IMG/VR virus record: IMGVR_UViG_3300046655_000331
Span: 1-24,840 of that record
Source of the DNA: a virus
DNA: 24,840 nucleotides
Strand: one strand, 5' to 3'
Under the pieces are notes generated by a model. The model was not told where the DNA came from, made no database searches, and saw only the letters and a program-made list of their open reading frames with translations. Shown here in pieces: positions 1 through 5,841 of the stretch (its first letter is position 1; every line of letters starts with the position of its first letter). The position numbers were made by a program, and so were the translations under genes.

Positions 1-150
1 ATTATTTGTAAGCGAATACACCCTCACAAATGGATACGTTGCGTTTGATGGAACTCTGTTGTAAATTGGAACAATGTTGCCACGCAATGAAACTTCGTTC
101 GTTAAACGATCAATAATGGCTTTGCGTATGCGGTGAATCACTTCTTTCAT
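1..150 (-). CDS. Tail terminator / tail completion protein (DUF3168-like), 3' end missing
   Basis: Begins with ATG at 150 and runs off the window at base 1, leaving 50 residues. The visible part starts MKEVIHRIRKAIIDRL and continues to VPIYNRVPSNATYPFVRVY. An amphipathic N-terminal helix followed by a 'P...Y..VP....YPFV.V' strand is the layout of DUF3168-type tail completion proteins, which cap the tail tube and join it to the head. It follows the gp10-like gene with an ATGA overlap (147-150), the usual position of the tail terminator in HK97-like head-tail modules. Family assignment rests on this short N-terminus plus position, so it is likely but not certain. Confidence 0.72.
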   Translation of the reverse strand, partial: MKEVIHRIRKAIIDRLTNEVSLRGNIVPIYNRVPSNATYPFVRVYSLTNN

Positions 151-587
151 AATAGTTTTTTAAGTTTTTTATCCACTCGTTTGAGCATATTATTGAATCC
201 AACCCTTGCGGATGAAAAGAAAAAAGGTCGTGCAGGGAGGTTGACTTCCTTTATTCCTTTGCCTTTAAATTGCGCAGCATACGAATCAGGAATGCCAAGT
301 TCTTTCATATCTGCCAAACTCACTTGCGATCCCGTTCCAAATTCAATATATGGCGCATAATTAGCATTTGCATAAACCGCAACACCTTTTCCCGATGCCT
401 CCGAATTTATGCTTTGTCGCAATGCTCCAGTATCTTTGGCTGCGGATTGCTTTGCCCTTCCAACAATTTCCAATGCACCCCTTCCAATTTCATTTGAAAG
501 TTCTTGTTTTGAGAACTTTTGCAATTGCGCAAGTTTTTTATTCAACTTTGACAAATCCGCTTGATTGATTTTTACATCCGCTTTCAT
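147..587 (-). CDS. HK97 gp10-like head-tail / tail component protein
   Basis: 146 residues, the usual size for the HK97 gp10 family. Family-like features are a helical N-terminus (LSKLNKKLAQLQKFSKQEL), then 'AKDTGALRQSI' near residues 50-60 (the conserved DTG.L..S), 'YAPYIEFGTG' near 80-90 (the conserved Y...vEfGT) and 'PARPFFFSSA' near 120-130 (the conserved ARPFl.PA). Members of this family are neck or tail proteins needed to attach tails to filled heads. The gene overlaps the upstream closure protein and the downstream tail terminator by ATGA, so the three are probably translationally coupled. The motif set makes the call firm; the exact position in the neck is known only from the family. 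Confidence 0.9.
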   Translation of the reverse strand: MKADVKINQADLSKLNKKLAQLQKFSKQELSNEIGRGALEIVGRAKQSAAKDTGALRQSINSEASGKGVAVYANANYAPYIEFGTGSQVSLADMKELGIPDSYAAQFKGKGIKEVNLPARPFFFSSARVGFNNMLKRVDKKLKKLL

Positions 588-907
588 ATTCCAACCGCTT
601 TGATTGTTGTGTACTGATCAATTGTGGAATCAAATTTATCATTGATGCGAAACTTTTCACCCGATGATTCAAGTTCTAATACATCACTCAACAGAATTTG
701 ATTTGCTGCCTTTTCCCGCATTATTATTTCAATTGCGGTGCGTTGCTCCCTTATTCCGTTTTCCTGCGTTATTTCGCCTGAATTTTCCTTGTACGAACAC
801 CAAAATGTATGCACAATGGTTTCGGAACTTGTAAAACCTCCAAATCCATCTGCGGTTTTTGTTAGTCGCAGTATTTTAACCCTTTTATTCAACCGCCCTG
901 CATCCAT
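584..907 (-). CDS. Head closure / head-tail joining protein (SPP1 gp16-like, Phage_H_T_join)
   Basis: 107 residues, typical of the small beta-barrel head-tail joining family. It opens MDAGRLNKRVKIL, matching the family start 'l..Ri.i......D..Gg', and contains 'TADGFGGFTSSETIVHTFWCSY' features where the conserved G-F-G-G turn and following W sit. The C-terminus 'YTTIKAVGI' is a closing strand. It would plug the portal-connector channel after packaging and contact the tail. The start codon overlaps the connector stop by one base (TAATG at 905-909), and its own stop overlaps the next start (ATGA at 584-587). Position between gp6-like and gp10-like genes agrees with the family. Confidence 0.85.
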   Translation of the reverse strand: MDAGRLNKRVKILRLTKTADGFGGFTSSETIVHTFWCSYKENSGEITQENGIREQRTAIEIIMREKAANQILLSDVLELESSGEKFRINDKFDSTIDQYTTIKAVGI

Positions 908-1419
908 TACACAAACATTGATTTGTAAGATGAAAGTATTGTTTTAGCATCAGTTGGAATCAAATGCAATGATTGCCCAGTAATAAAATCAGCACGATTG
1001 TCGTAATACGTTGAAATGGTTTGCAACATTGCTTGTTTAATTAGCGCATTGTTGATGCCCTCTGTTATGTATGTGATTTTTACCTTTTCCGCAGCACCTC
1101 CATCCAATTCAATGGATTCATTGTTCAAACCGAGTATTGTATATGTTGCAGTTTCATCATTGATTGTAACGCTTGAAATCGATGCTACTGGTGAAAATGG
1201 CAAATCAATCAATCCTGTTGTGGTTGAATCTAAATAATACGTTCGATTTTTTGGCACAATATCCCTTGAAATGTAATTCTCGCACCATATACGAGCGGTT
1301 TCAATCATCAACGTGATCAATGAATCATCCGCTGATGTGTCAATACGTGCGTAATCCTTCACATCCTGAATTGTGATGATTTCATTTCCAGTTGTGGAAT
1401 TGACTTTGATTTGCCTCAT
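907..1419 (-). CDS. Head-tail connector protein (gp6/gp15-like adaptor)
   Basis: 170 residues. The N-terminus 'ITIQDVKDYARID...DDSLITLMIETARIWCENYISRDI' is the helical signature of the gp6-like adaptor family (roughly 'lt.ee.K.yLRid...dD..l..li.aA....e.y'). Next comes a beta-rich insert (FSPVASISSVTI) and a C-terminal helix 'ALIKQAMLQTISTYYDNRAD'. Such proteins form a ring under the portal. The gene starts a new block after terminator 1441-1471 and is coupled to the closure gene. In simpler phages it would directly follow the capsid gene; here an accessory cassette separates them. Confidence 0.87.
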   Translation of the reverse strand: MRQIKVNSTTGNEIITIQDVKDYARIDTSADDSLITLMIETARIWCENYISRDIVPKNRTYYLDSTTTGLIDLPFSPVASISSVTINDETATYTILGLNNESIELDGGAAEKVKITYITEGINNALIKQAMLQTISTYYDNRADFITGQSLHLIPTDAKTILSSYKSMFV

Positions 1420-1440
1420 TGCTTTTATTTTGTGTAAAGT

Positions 1441-1471
1441 TAAAAAAAAAGAGGCACATTGAATGCGCCTC
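1441..1471 (-). terminator. Rho-independent terminator after the PD-(D/E)XK gene
   Basis: On the minus strand, GAGGC and GCCTC arms (1451-1455 and 1467-1471) with an inner CAT/ATG pairing form a hairpin. A run of nine T follows it. It lies between the nuclease stop at 1500 and the connector start at 1419, separating the accessory cassette from the connector genes. Confidence 0.82.
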
Positions 1472-1499
1472 CTTTAAAGTTGAAACAGAAAGAAATCCT

Positions 1500-1871
1500 T
1501 TACAGAATTAATGCAAAGTTATTAAAATTATCTTTATAGATTCCCGTTGTTGATAACCTTAATGCTTTTTGCCCTTTATTTTTAATAATATAAAACCCAT
1601 CCAATTCAACAAAGTAGATTGCAAAATAATCAACGTGTTTTTCTAAATACCCTTTACCTAATCTTGACAATGAAATATGCGTGTTGCTTTCCCCTTTTTT
1701 ACGATCATCGGAAATATATTTGATTTGGATCTTGAAAAGTTCCCCATCCTTTTCAATAATGGCATCATAAGGTGATGCATCAAGCAATGGCATTGATACA
1801 TTGAATCCGTTTTGCATTGCTATTGTGCTGAATTTATATTCCGCAAAGCAACCACGTTGATTGACATCCAC
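1500..1871 (-). CDS. PD-(D/E)XK endonuclease-like protein (PDDEXK_5-like), GTG start
   Basis: 123 residues if started at GTG 1871. A longer reading from TTG at 1898 would put the start inside a terminator hairpin and add an implausible FFLYFYF leader. Visible motifs are 'NQRGCFAEYKF' with Glu near residue 11, 'ASPYDAIIEKDG' with Asp near 36 and 'FKIQIKYIS' with Q-x-K near 49-51. This E-D-QxK spacing is that of the PD-(D/E)XK fold and resembles freestanding homing-type or archaeal-resolvase-like nucleases. It would cut DNA using Mg2+; the target is unknown. It is flanked by a terminator on each side and sits between capsid and connector genes, suggesting an independently acquired gene. Defence or homing roles are inference. 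Confidence 0.72.
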   Translation of the reverse strand: MDVNQRGCFAEYKFSTIAMQNGFNVSMPLLDASPYDAIIEKDGELFKIQIKYISDDRKKGESNTHISLSRLGKGYLEKHVDYFAIYFVELDGFYIIKNKGQKALRLSTTGIYKDNFNNFALIL

Positions 1872-1884
1872 GAAATAAAAGTAC

Positions 1885-1913
1885 AAAAAAAAAGGCAACC
1901 AAAAATGATTGCC
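1885..1913 (-). terminator. Rho-independent terminator after the small-gene cassette
   Basis: Minus strand GGCAATC and GGTTGCC arms (1894-1900 and 1907-1913, one G-T pair) enclose a short T-rich loop and are followed by a nine-T run (1885-1893). It ends the four small genes that start from the 2591-2621 promoter, and it overlaps any TTG-started form of the following nuclease. Confidence 0.8.
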
Positions 1914-1950
1914 CTTTTCAACTTAAACAAACTATGAAAAACTTGCCCTA

Positions 1951-2085
1951 TTATCGAGCAATTTTTTTCTCGAGTTCCCCGAGTTCTTTCAACACCATCA
2001 ATTGCTTTGATAGTGGTAACCTACTAAATTCCTTTGCATCCAATAGTTGCAAATATCTTTTATAATCTGTTGATAATTGTTTCAT
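1951..2085 (-). CDS. Small hypothetical protein, 44 aa, charged and helical
   Basis: Starts MKQLSTDYKRYLQLL and ends LGELEKKIAR. It is rich in Leu, Lys and Glu with heptad-like spacing, so probably one or two helices, possibly a short coiled coil; no membrane segment. Its ATG overlaps the stop of the upstream 51-aa gene (ATGA, 2082-2085), the strongest argument that it is translated. It is last in a four-gene cassette before terminator 1885-1913. No family is recognised. The middle position after two membrane mini-genes could suggest a cytosolic partner, but nothing in the sequence proves that. Confidence 0.6.
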   Translation of the reverse strand: MKQLSTDYKRYLQLLDAKEFSRLPLSKQLMVLKELGELEKKIAR

Positions 2086-2237
2086 TGTTCTTTTTTTGTG
2101 AGCATCATTGTGAATCCAATCAAGATTGTAAAGATGCCAGTGAATAAATCATTGAAAAGGTATATTGTACGAATGCCAATCAAAAAGAAAAGCCACCCAA
2201 GTAATCCCTTGTTAATTTTTGTTTCCTTGCTTTTCAT
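2082..2237 (-). CDS. Small membrane protein, 51 aa, two predicted transmembrane segments
   Basis: The protein begins MKSKETKINKG, then has the hydrophobic stretches LLGWLFFLIGIRTIYL and LFTGIFTILIGFTMML with a short FND turn between, and ends in the charged tail TKKEQ. This is a helical hairpin with a Lys-rich N-terminus. Both its start and its stop are ATGA overlaps with neighbouring mini-genes (2234-2237 and 2082-2085), which fixes the start. Size and topology are compatible with a small holin or antiholin, a superinfection-exclusion peptide or another membrane-acting accessory protein. No family signature is recognised and no endolysin is adjacent, so the role is left open. Confidence 0.65.
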   Translation of the reverse strand: MKSKETKINKGLLGWLFFLIGIRTIYLFNDLFTGIFTILIGFTMMLTKKEQ

Positions 2238-2350
2238 AACCCCATCCATTTATCAGCGTATGCACATAATTGTAAAAAAGTGCAAGTCAAACCAAATGCA
2301 CCCAAGTAAATGATGCACCAAAATATAAAGTTTTCAATTTTCCGTTTCAT
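2234..2350 (-). CDS. Very small membrane protein, 38 aa
   Basis: Starts MKRKIENFIFW and contains a hydrophobic core (FIFWCIIYLGAFGLTCTFLQL), followed by CAYADKWMGL. A positively charged N-terminus and one transmembrane segment are evident. Four cysteines or aromatic-Cys pairs sit in or near the membrane span. The stop overlaps the next ATG (ATGA). It starts 11 bases after the stop of the 66-aa gene and belongs to the same cassette. It is too short for homology by eye. The tight coupling and clean topology support a real gene, but the function is unknown. Confidence 0.58.
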   Translation of the reverse strand: MKRKIENFIFWCIIYLGAFGLTCTFLQLCAYADKWMGL

Positions 2351-2361
2351 TGTTTCAAGTT

Positions 2362-2562
2362 TTATGCGTTAATGGCTAAAATAGCACTCACTTTAAGCAT
2401 ACAAGCCAACATACAATCATCCTCATTATCATAAGATATTTGTTCGTGTACCATATCCAACTCACCATCCTCATATCTTGCAATCCTCCAAACATTTAAA
2501 GAAGTTTGAAAAAATGGTTTGTAAGTGATTTGCTTTCCGCTCCAGTTTGTAAATGATGTCAT
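2362..2562 (-). CDS. Hypothetical protein, 66 aa, first gene of the accessory cassette
   Basis: Starts MTSFTNWSGKQITYKPFF and continues with 'VWRIARYEDGELDMVHEQISYDNEDDCMLACMLKVSAILAINA'-type content: an aromatic beta-rich N-half, an acidic middle (YDNEDD) and a hydrophobic C-terminal helix. Cys pair at 'CMLAC'. It lies directly downstream of the best promoter in the window (2591-2621), with a leader of roughly 20-30 bases. It is probably made abundantly and perhaps at a defined time. No family is recognised. It is followed by three mini-genes in the same direction. Confidence 0.68.
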   Translation of the reverse strand: MTSFTNWSGKQITYKPFFQTSLNVWRIARYEDGELDMVHEQISYDNEDDCMLACMLKVSAILAINA

Positions 2563-2590
2563 AATTTTAAATTTTAATGTTTCAACACCT

Positions 2591-2621
2591 CAAAGATAGG
2601 AAAAAATTCTTTCCCTCCAAA
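2591..2621 (-). promoter_or_regulatory. Bacteroidota-type promoter with operator-like 14-bp motif (site C)
   Basis: Minus strand shows TTTG (2618-2621), exactly 19 bases, then TATCTTTG (2591-2598). This matches the Bacteroidota consensus TTTG-N19-TAnnTTTG at every defined position. Between the boxes lies GAAAGAATTTTTTC (2600-2613), a near-palindrome also present at two other promoter regions in this window. A protein bound there would cover the spacer. It drives the 66-aa gene and the mini-gene cassette, and sits just downstream of the capsid terminator region on the other side of 2642. Confidence 0.78.
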
Positions 2622-2641
2622 CAAATAATAAAAAAAAGTGC

Positions 2642-2674
2642 AAAAAAAAAGAGGTGATCGAATATGATCACCCC
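2642..2674 (-). terminator. Rho-independent terminator after the major capsid gene
   Basis: Minus strand arms GGTGATC (2666-2672) and GATCACC (2653-2659) pair perfectly around a five- to six-base loop and are followed by nine T. Located 48 bases past the capsid stop, it closes the packaging/head transcript before the accessory cassette promoter. Confidence 0.87.
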
Positions 2675-2721
2675 TTTCATTGATTGTGAAAAGTAAATAA
2701 TTGTTTACTTTTTTCTACTCA

Positions 2722-3915
2722 TTAGGGAGTTTCAAGTGCAGTTTTCGCAGTTGAGAATGTTCCGTTTACGAATGCATTTGGCAAATAGTTTGTCAATGCA
2801 ACACGTTCAGATACACGTACAGTCACGAATCCATCACGCACGTTTGTGCCATCCTCTCTAAAGAATTCAACACCAACGTTGTCACGCACCCATAATTGTG
2901 TTCCAACACCAAAGTTCCCTGCAAGGAATGTTCCCGCAGTGATTGCAGTGTTGATCACAACTGGCACACCCATAAAGGCGGGTTGTAAACCTGCATAAAC
3001 CTGATCTTTCAAATAGCTATTGTTACTATCTTTTAACAATAGGATTTTGTGAAAATCTGTTGGATTAAGCATAATGTAATCTGCTTGATATTCACTTAAT
3101 GCCAAGTGGTTTAATGTAGCAACAAGCACGTCAAATTCATTCGCTGATTCTACACTTTGATAGAATGCACCACCAGAAGTTGTGTCAAAATCCGCAGCAT
3201 CAGTGATGATACCTGAAAGGTTTGGCGCAGATCCATTTCCTGAAAGGATTTGTGTATCCTCAACAGATAAAAGTTTTTCAGGCGCACGTGCTGAAAGGTA
3301 TGATGTAAGTTGTGGAGTATCTGCCAACATTTCCTCGCTGATGCGGAAATACGTTCCAATTTTGCGAACGTTTGCATCAGAAGCAGTCATATCGAAATCA
3401 GATTGTGCAAGTGTAGCACCTTCCGCAGCGGTTGCAGCACCATTTGAATATCCAGATTCTTTCACGAAACGTACAACATCACTTGAAGTTGATCCTTGTG
3501 GAATCAAGTTTCTAACGTGAGTTGAACGTGTTGGATCGAATTTGTATCCTGCAACTCTATCCGCTGGAATTACTTCACCAGTGAAATCAGCTGCAACAGT
3601 CATATCGGCTTTAACCTCGAATGATGCTGAACGTGAATTTCCTTTTACAATGCTTTCGATTGCACCATCATTTATGGCATTTTTTAAAGCACCTTTAAAA
3701 GAAACATCTTGTTTTGATTCAAAGTGCTTTTTGTTTGCAACCTCGATTGCATCCATACGCTCATTGAATTGTGTTGTTAGGTTGCTGATTTCGCTTTTTA
3801 GCATTTGATCAGCTTTCCCAGTTGCGGAATCAACCGCTTGACCTTGCGCTTTTTCAAGTTTGGCATCGATTAAATCGCCAAGTTGATCCAATTGCGCTTT
3901 TGTATTTTCATTCAT
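2722..3915 (-). CDS. Major capsid protein, HK97 fold
   Basis: 397 residues. Residues 1-100 are charged and helical (MNENTKAQLDQLGDLIDAKLEKA... ISNLTTQFNERMDAIEVANKKHF), the pattern of the delta/scaffold domain removed by the prohead protease. From about residue 105 on it reads like an HK97-family shell protein: 'FTGEVIPADRVAGYKFDPTRSTHVRNLIPQGS' style N-arm, 'DVRKIGTYFRISEEMLAD'-like E-loop/P-domain strand, 'YIMLNPTDFHKILLLKDSNN', 'VPVVINTAITAGTFLAGNFG' and the C-terminal 'VTVRVSERVALTNYLPNAF'. It follows the protease with a 19-base gap and is closed by its own terminator. Cleavage probably falls somewhere near residues 95-110, by family analogy. Confidence 0.95.
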   Translation of the reverse strand: MNENTKAQLDQLGDLIDAKLEKAQGQAVDSATGKADQMLKSEISNLTTQFNERMDAIEVANKKHFESKQDVSFKGALKNAINDGAIESIVKGNSRSASFEVKADMTVAADFTGEVIPADRVAGYKFDPTRSTHVRNLIPQGSTSSDVVRFVKESGYSNGAATAAEGATLAQSDFDMTASDANVRKIGTYFRISEEMLADTPQLTSYLSARAPEKLLSVEDTQILSGNGSAPNLSGIITDAADFDTTSGGAFYQSVESANEFDVLVATLNHLALSEYQADYIMLNPTDFHKILLLKDSNNSYLKDQVYAGLQPAFMGVPVVINTAITAGTFLAGNFGVGTQLWVRDNVGVEFFREDGTNVRDGFVTVRVSERVALTNYLPNAFVNGTFSTAKTALETP

Positions 3916-3934
3916 TTTTGAAAATTTTTAAAAG

Positions 3935-4612
3935 TTATTTAGTTAATTTATTTGATAAATATGAAAACACCTCAATTGCATCATCCTTTTTCGGCAAAGT
4001 GACCTCATCAGTCGGCTTTGTGAAATCAATAAAAAATGATTTTAATTTTAGTATCTCGGCTTCAATAGCGTATCCCATTTCATCGGAAATCTTTCCCTTG
4101 CGGATTAGTTTTGCCAATGCATCGAAACGCTTGAATTCGTTTTCAATATCCATTTTTCCTTTCACATCCAAGATCTTTGCCTGATCATTGGCTGCCAAAG
4201 TAACTGCGGATATTTCATAAAGTTTGACTTCCGTAATTTCACGATAATCATCCTTCATTTGTTTTTGTATTGGCAATATACCAACGGAATTTTCCGTTAC
4301 GATTCCCGCTTTCATAAGTTCAAGCGCATCATTGCCAAGTGTTGTTTTTGGTATTTCGGCAACAAACATCAATCCTTTGTCATCCTCATACATTTCTTTT
4401 ATTTTTCCAATGGGTTTATCCATTTTGTGTTGCCATAAGTAACGCACACGCTCACCATTTTCCTTGATGGTTTTTTGGTATGCACCTTTTGCAATCACAT
4501 CACCATCGGAATCCTTGTTGCCAAAATAAGATCCGTATCCTTTTACGATTCCCATTTTTTCATCGATGTCGGCAATATCACCCATTGGTGATGCCTTGTA
4601 TATCATTGCCAT
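3935..4612 (-). CDS. Prohead protease, HK97 family (peptidase S78)
   Basis: 225 residues. Opens with 'GIVKGYGSYFGNKDSDGDVIAKGAYQKTI' (family: G.as.f...D..gdvi..GAf). Candidate catalytic residues are His62 in 'YLWQHKMDKPIGK', Ser109 in 'VTENSVGILP' and Glu133 in 'KLYEISAVTLAAN'. The protease matures the prohead by removing capsid delta domains and itself. The C-terminal 70 residues (FKRFDALAKLIRKGKI...) are likely a dispensable or scaffold-like tail. Its neighbours, MuF upstream and capsid downstream, are the expected ones. The ATG at 4610-4612 sits in the context TTTTACTATGGCAA, shared with two other genes here. Confidence 0.94.
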   Translation of the reverse strand: MAMIYKASPMGDIADIDEKMGIVKGYGSYFGNKDSDGDVIAKGAYQKTIKENGERVRYLWQHKMDKPIGKIKEMYEDDKGLMFVAEIPKTTLGNDALELMKAGIVTENSVGILPIQKQMKDDYREITEVKLYEISAVTLAANDQAKILDVKGKMDIENEFKRFDALAKLIRKGKISDEMGYAIEAEILKLKSFFIDFTKPTDEVTLPKKDDAIEVFSYLSNKLTK

Positions 4613-4629
4613 AGTAAAACTATTTTATG

Positions 4630-4637
4630 CAAATATA
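4630..4637 (-). promoter_or_regulatory. Possible -7 box upstream of the prohead protease
   Basis: TATATTTG on the minus strand matches TAnnTTTG and lies 18 bases upstream of the protease start, but overlaps nothing recognisable as a TTTG at the -33 position. It could be a weak internal promoter allowing extra capsid and protease synthesis. Confidence 0.35.
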
Positions 4638-4638
4638 G

Positions 4639-5541
4639 TTATATTTCATTATTCAGTATTTGAGCAACCGCAGCACCACTCAAACCAAATCCAACACTTT
4701 CAAATTCACCAATTGCCTGTGCCTCATCCATTGGGAATGGAAACACGCTGCATCTGCAATTCACAATGTTTCCCGCTGATGCTCCAAGTGATGAATCCGC
4801 AGGATGCCTCATTTGCTCACCTTGTACGCTAAATGTTTCCTCAAATTTAACTTGCACACCATTCATCACTGCGTGATCAAAATCGTTTGGAGGAATGGAT
4901 CGTGTGCGCCCATCTTGACCTGAAACCCATTGTTTCATCATCTGTTGTGCGGGAAATATAGTTGTTGCGGATTGCAATGTGCCATAATTAGCAGCATTGG
5001 TTGCCTCCGTTCGCACCAATCGGAGTGCCTGATTCCTTGAATACAAATTCGTTTGACGCAATATCACATCACGCTTTTGCCTTGCACCGAGCGCAGCAAA
5101 TGTAGGATCGTTCATATTTGCTTTCAATATCCGTTGCATTGTTTTCTTTGCAGTTCCTTGAACAAGTACAATTTTTGCACCTGCATTTTGTTGCGCATAT
5201 TGCCCGAATAGGTTTTGCCATTGTGTTTGAAATTGATTTGGATTAACACCTTTTTTTAAAAACCGATCAAAGTTCCTTGCATACCAATTGGCAAACCGCA
5301 TTCCAGTTTGCACATATAGTTGCTCATATATTTTTTCAAATCCTTTTGTTGTAAATATCCCTTGCGTTTGGATTGTGCCTTGTTGCAAAAATGAATCAAC
5401 ACCCTTTTCATATTCCGATTGATAAAACCTCCGCACGGATCCAATGATTGCCTTTTCCGCTTTGCGCATTTCATTCTCAAACGCACCCCGCCAATTCGCT
5501 TTCACTTGTTTTGAAAGGATGCCATTTGTTTGTGTAGGCAT
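4639..5541 (-). CDS. MuF-like head morphogenesis protein (SPP1 gp7 family)
   Basis: 300 residues. The N-terminal 150 residues are helical and charged. The family core follows: 'LVRTEATNAANYGTLQSA' near 180-200, 'KQWVSGQDGRTRSIPPNDFDHAVMNG' near 205-235 and 'GASAGNIVNCRCSVFPFP' near 255-275, with the conserved N-C-R-C. MuF proteins ride with the portal into the prohead, are present in a few copies per head and may be ejected with DNA. There is no extra C-terminal toxin domain here: the protein ends about 30 residues after NCRC. It follows the two mini-genes downstream of the portal. Confidence 0.9.
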   Translation of the reverse strand: MPTQTNGILSKQVKANWRGAFENEMRKAEKAIIGSVRRFYQSEYEKGVDSFLQQGTIQTQGIFTTKGFEKIYEQLYVQTGMRFANWYARNFDRFLKKGVNPNQFQTQWQNLFGQYAQQNAGAKIVLVQGTAKKTMQRILKANMNDPTFAALGARQKRDVILRQTNLYSRNQALRLVRTEATNAANYGTLQSATTIFPAQQMMKQWVSGQDGRTRSIPPNDFDHAVMNGVQVKFEETFSVQGEQMRHPADSSLGASAGNIVNCRCSVFPFPMDEAQAIGEFESVGFGLSGAAVAQILNNEI

Positions 5542-5545
5542 TTTT

Positions 5546-5710
5546 TTACTTTTTTTTATTCATCAAATACCACTTGTGAATCGTGTATCCAATGGTTGTC
5601 AATAAAACCGCTATTTTTAGAAACAACTCAATTTCAGTCAAAGACAAAGCGAATGCGCTGAAGTTTAATCCGTATATTTTCAAATCAGTTAAATTCATTT
5701 TAAAGTTCAT
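5546..5710 (-). CDS. Small membrane protein, 54 aa, holin-like topology
   Basis: Starts MNFKMNLTDLKIYGLNF. One clear transmembrane helix (ELFLKIAVLLTTIGYTI) is followed by the basic end HKWYLMNKKK. The ATG at 5710 overlaps the stop of the basic 44-aa gene (ATGA, 5707-5710), so I prefer it to the internal ATG at 5698, which would give 50 residues. An N-terminal polar/amphipathic part, a single membrane span near residues 31-47 and a Lys-rich C-tail resemble small phage holins found near head genes in Bacteroidota phages. That comparison is from memory and unproved. No lysozyme or amidase gene is in the window. Confidence 0.68.
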   Translation of the reverse strand: MNFKMNLTDLKIYGLNFSAFALSLTEIELFLKIAVLLTTIGYTIHKWYLMNKKK

Positions 5711-5841
5711 TTTTGTTTACCTTGACCACGATATTTTTTTTTATATCCTTTTTGCCCTTTGGATGCGTTCTTTGAATGCACCCCTTTTCGTTTCTTTTTT
5801 GGCTTTTCAAAAACCGATTCTATGATTCTCAATTTAGCCAT
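5707..5841 (-). CDS. Very basic small protein, 44 aa
   Basis: Begins MAKLRIIESVFEKPKKKRK and continues with a Lys/Gly/Arg-rich stretch ending YRGQGKQK; about half of the residues are Lys or Arg. It overlaps the portal stop by eight bases (5834-5841) and the following membrane gene by ATGA, so it is embedded in a coupled set. Such a charge would bind nucleic acid or an acidic partner, perhaps packaged DNA or the portal extension; this is inference. The antisense strand carries a longer open frame that looks like a shadow. Confidence 0.66.
   Translation of the reverse strand: MAKLRIIESVFEKPKKKRKGVHSKNASKGQKGYKKKYRGQGKQK

Noticed and set aside
1872-1898. Longer TTG-started form of the PD-(D/E)XK protein
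   Set aside because: Its first codons would lie in the terminator hairpin and T run, giving an artificial Phe/Tyr-rich leader.
5583-5825. 80-residue plus-strand frame in the gap between portal and MuF
   Set aside because: The minus strand holds two small coupled genes (5546-5710 and 5707-5841) with ATGA overlap, consistent with all other genes; the plus frame is their shadow.
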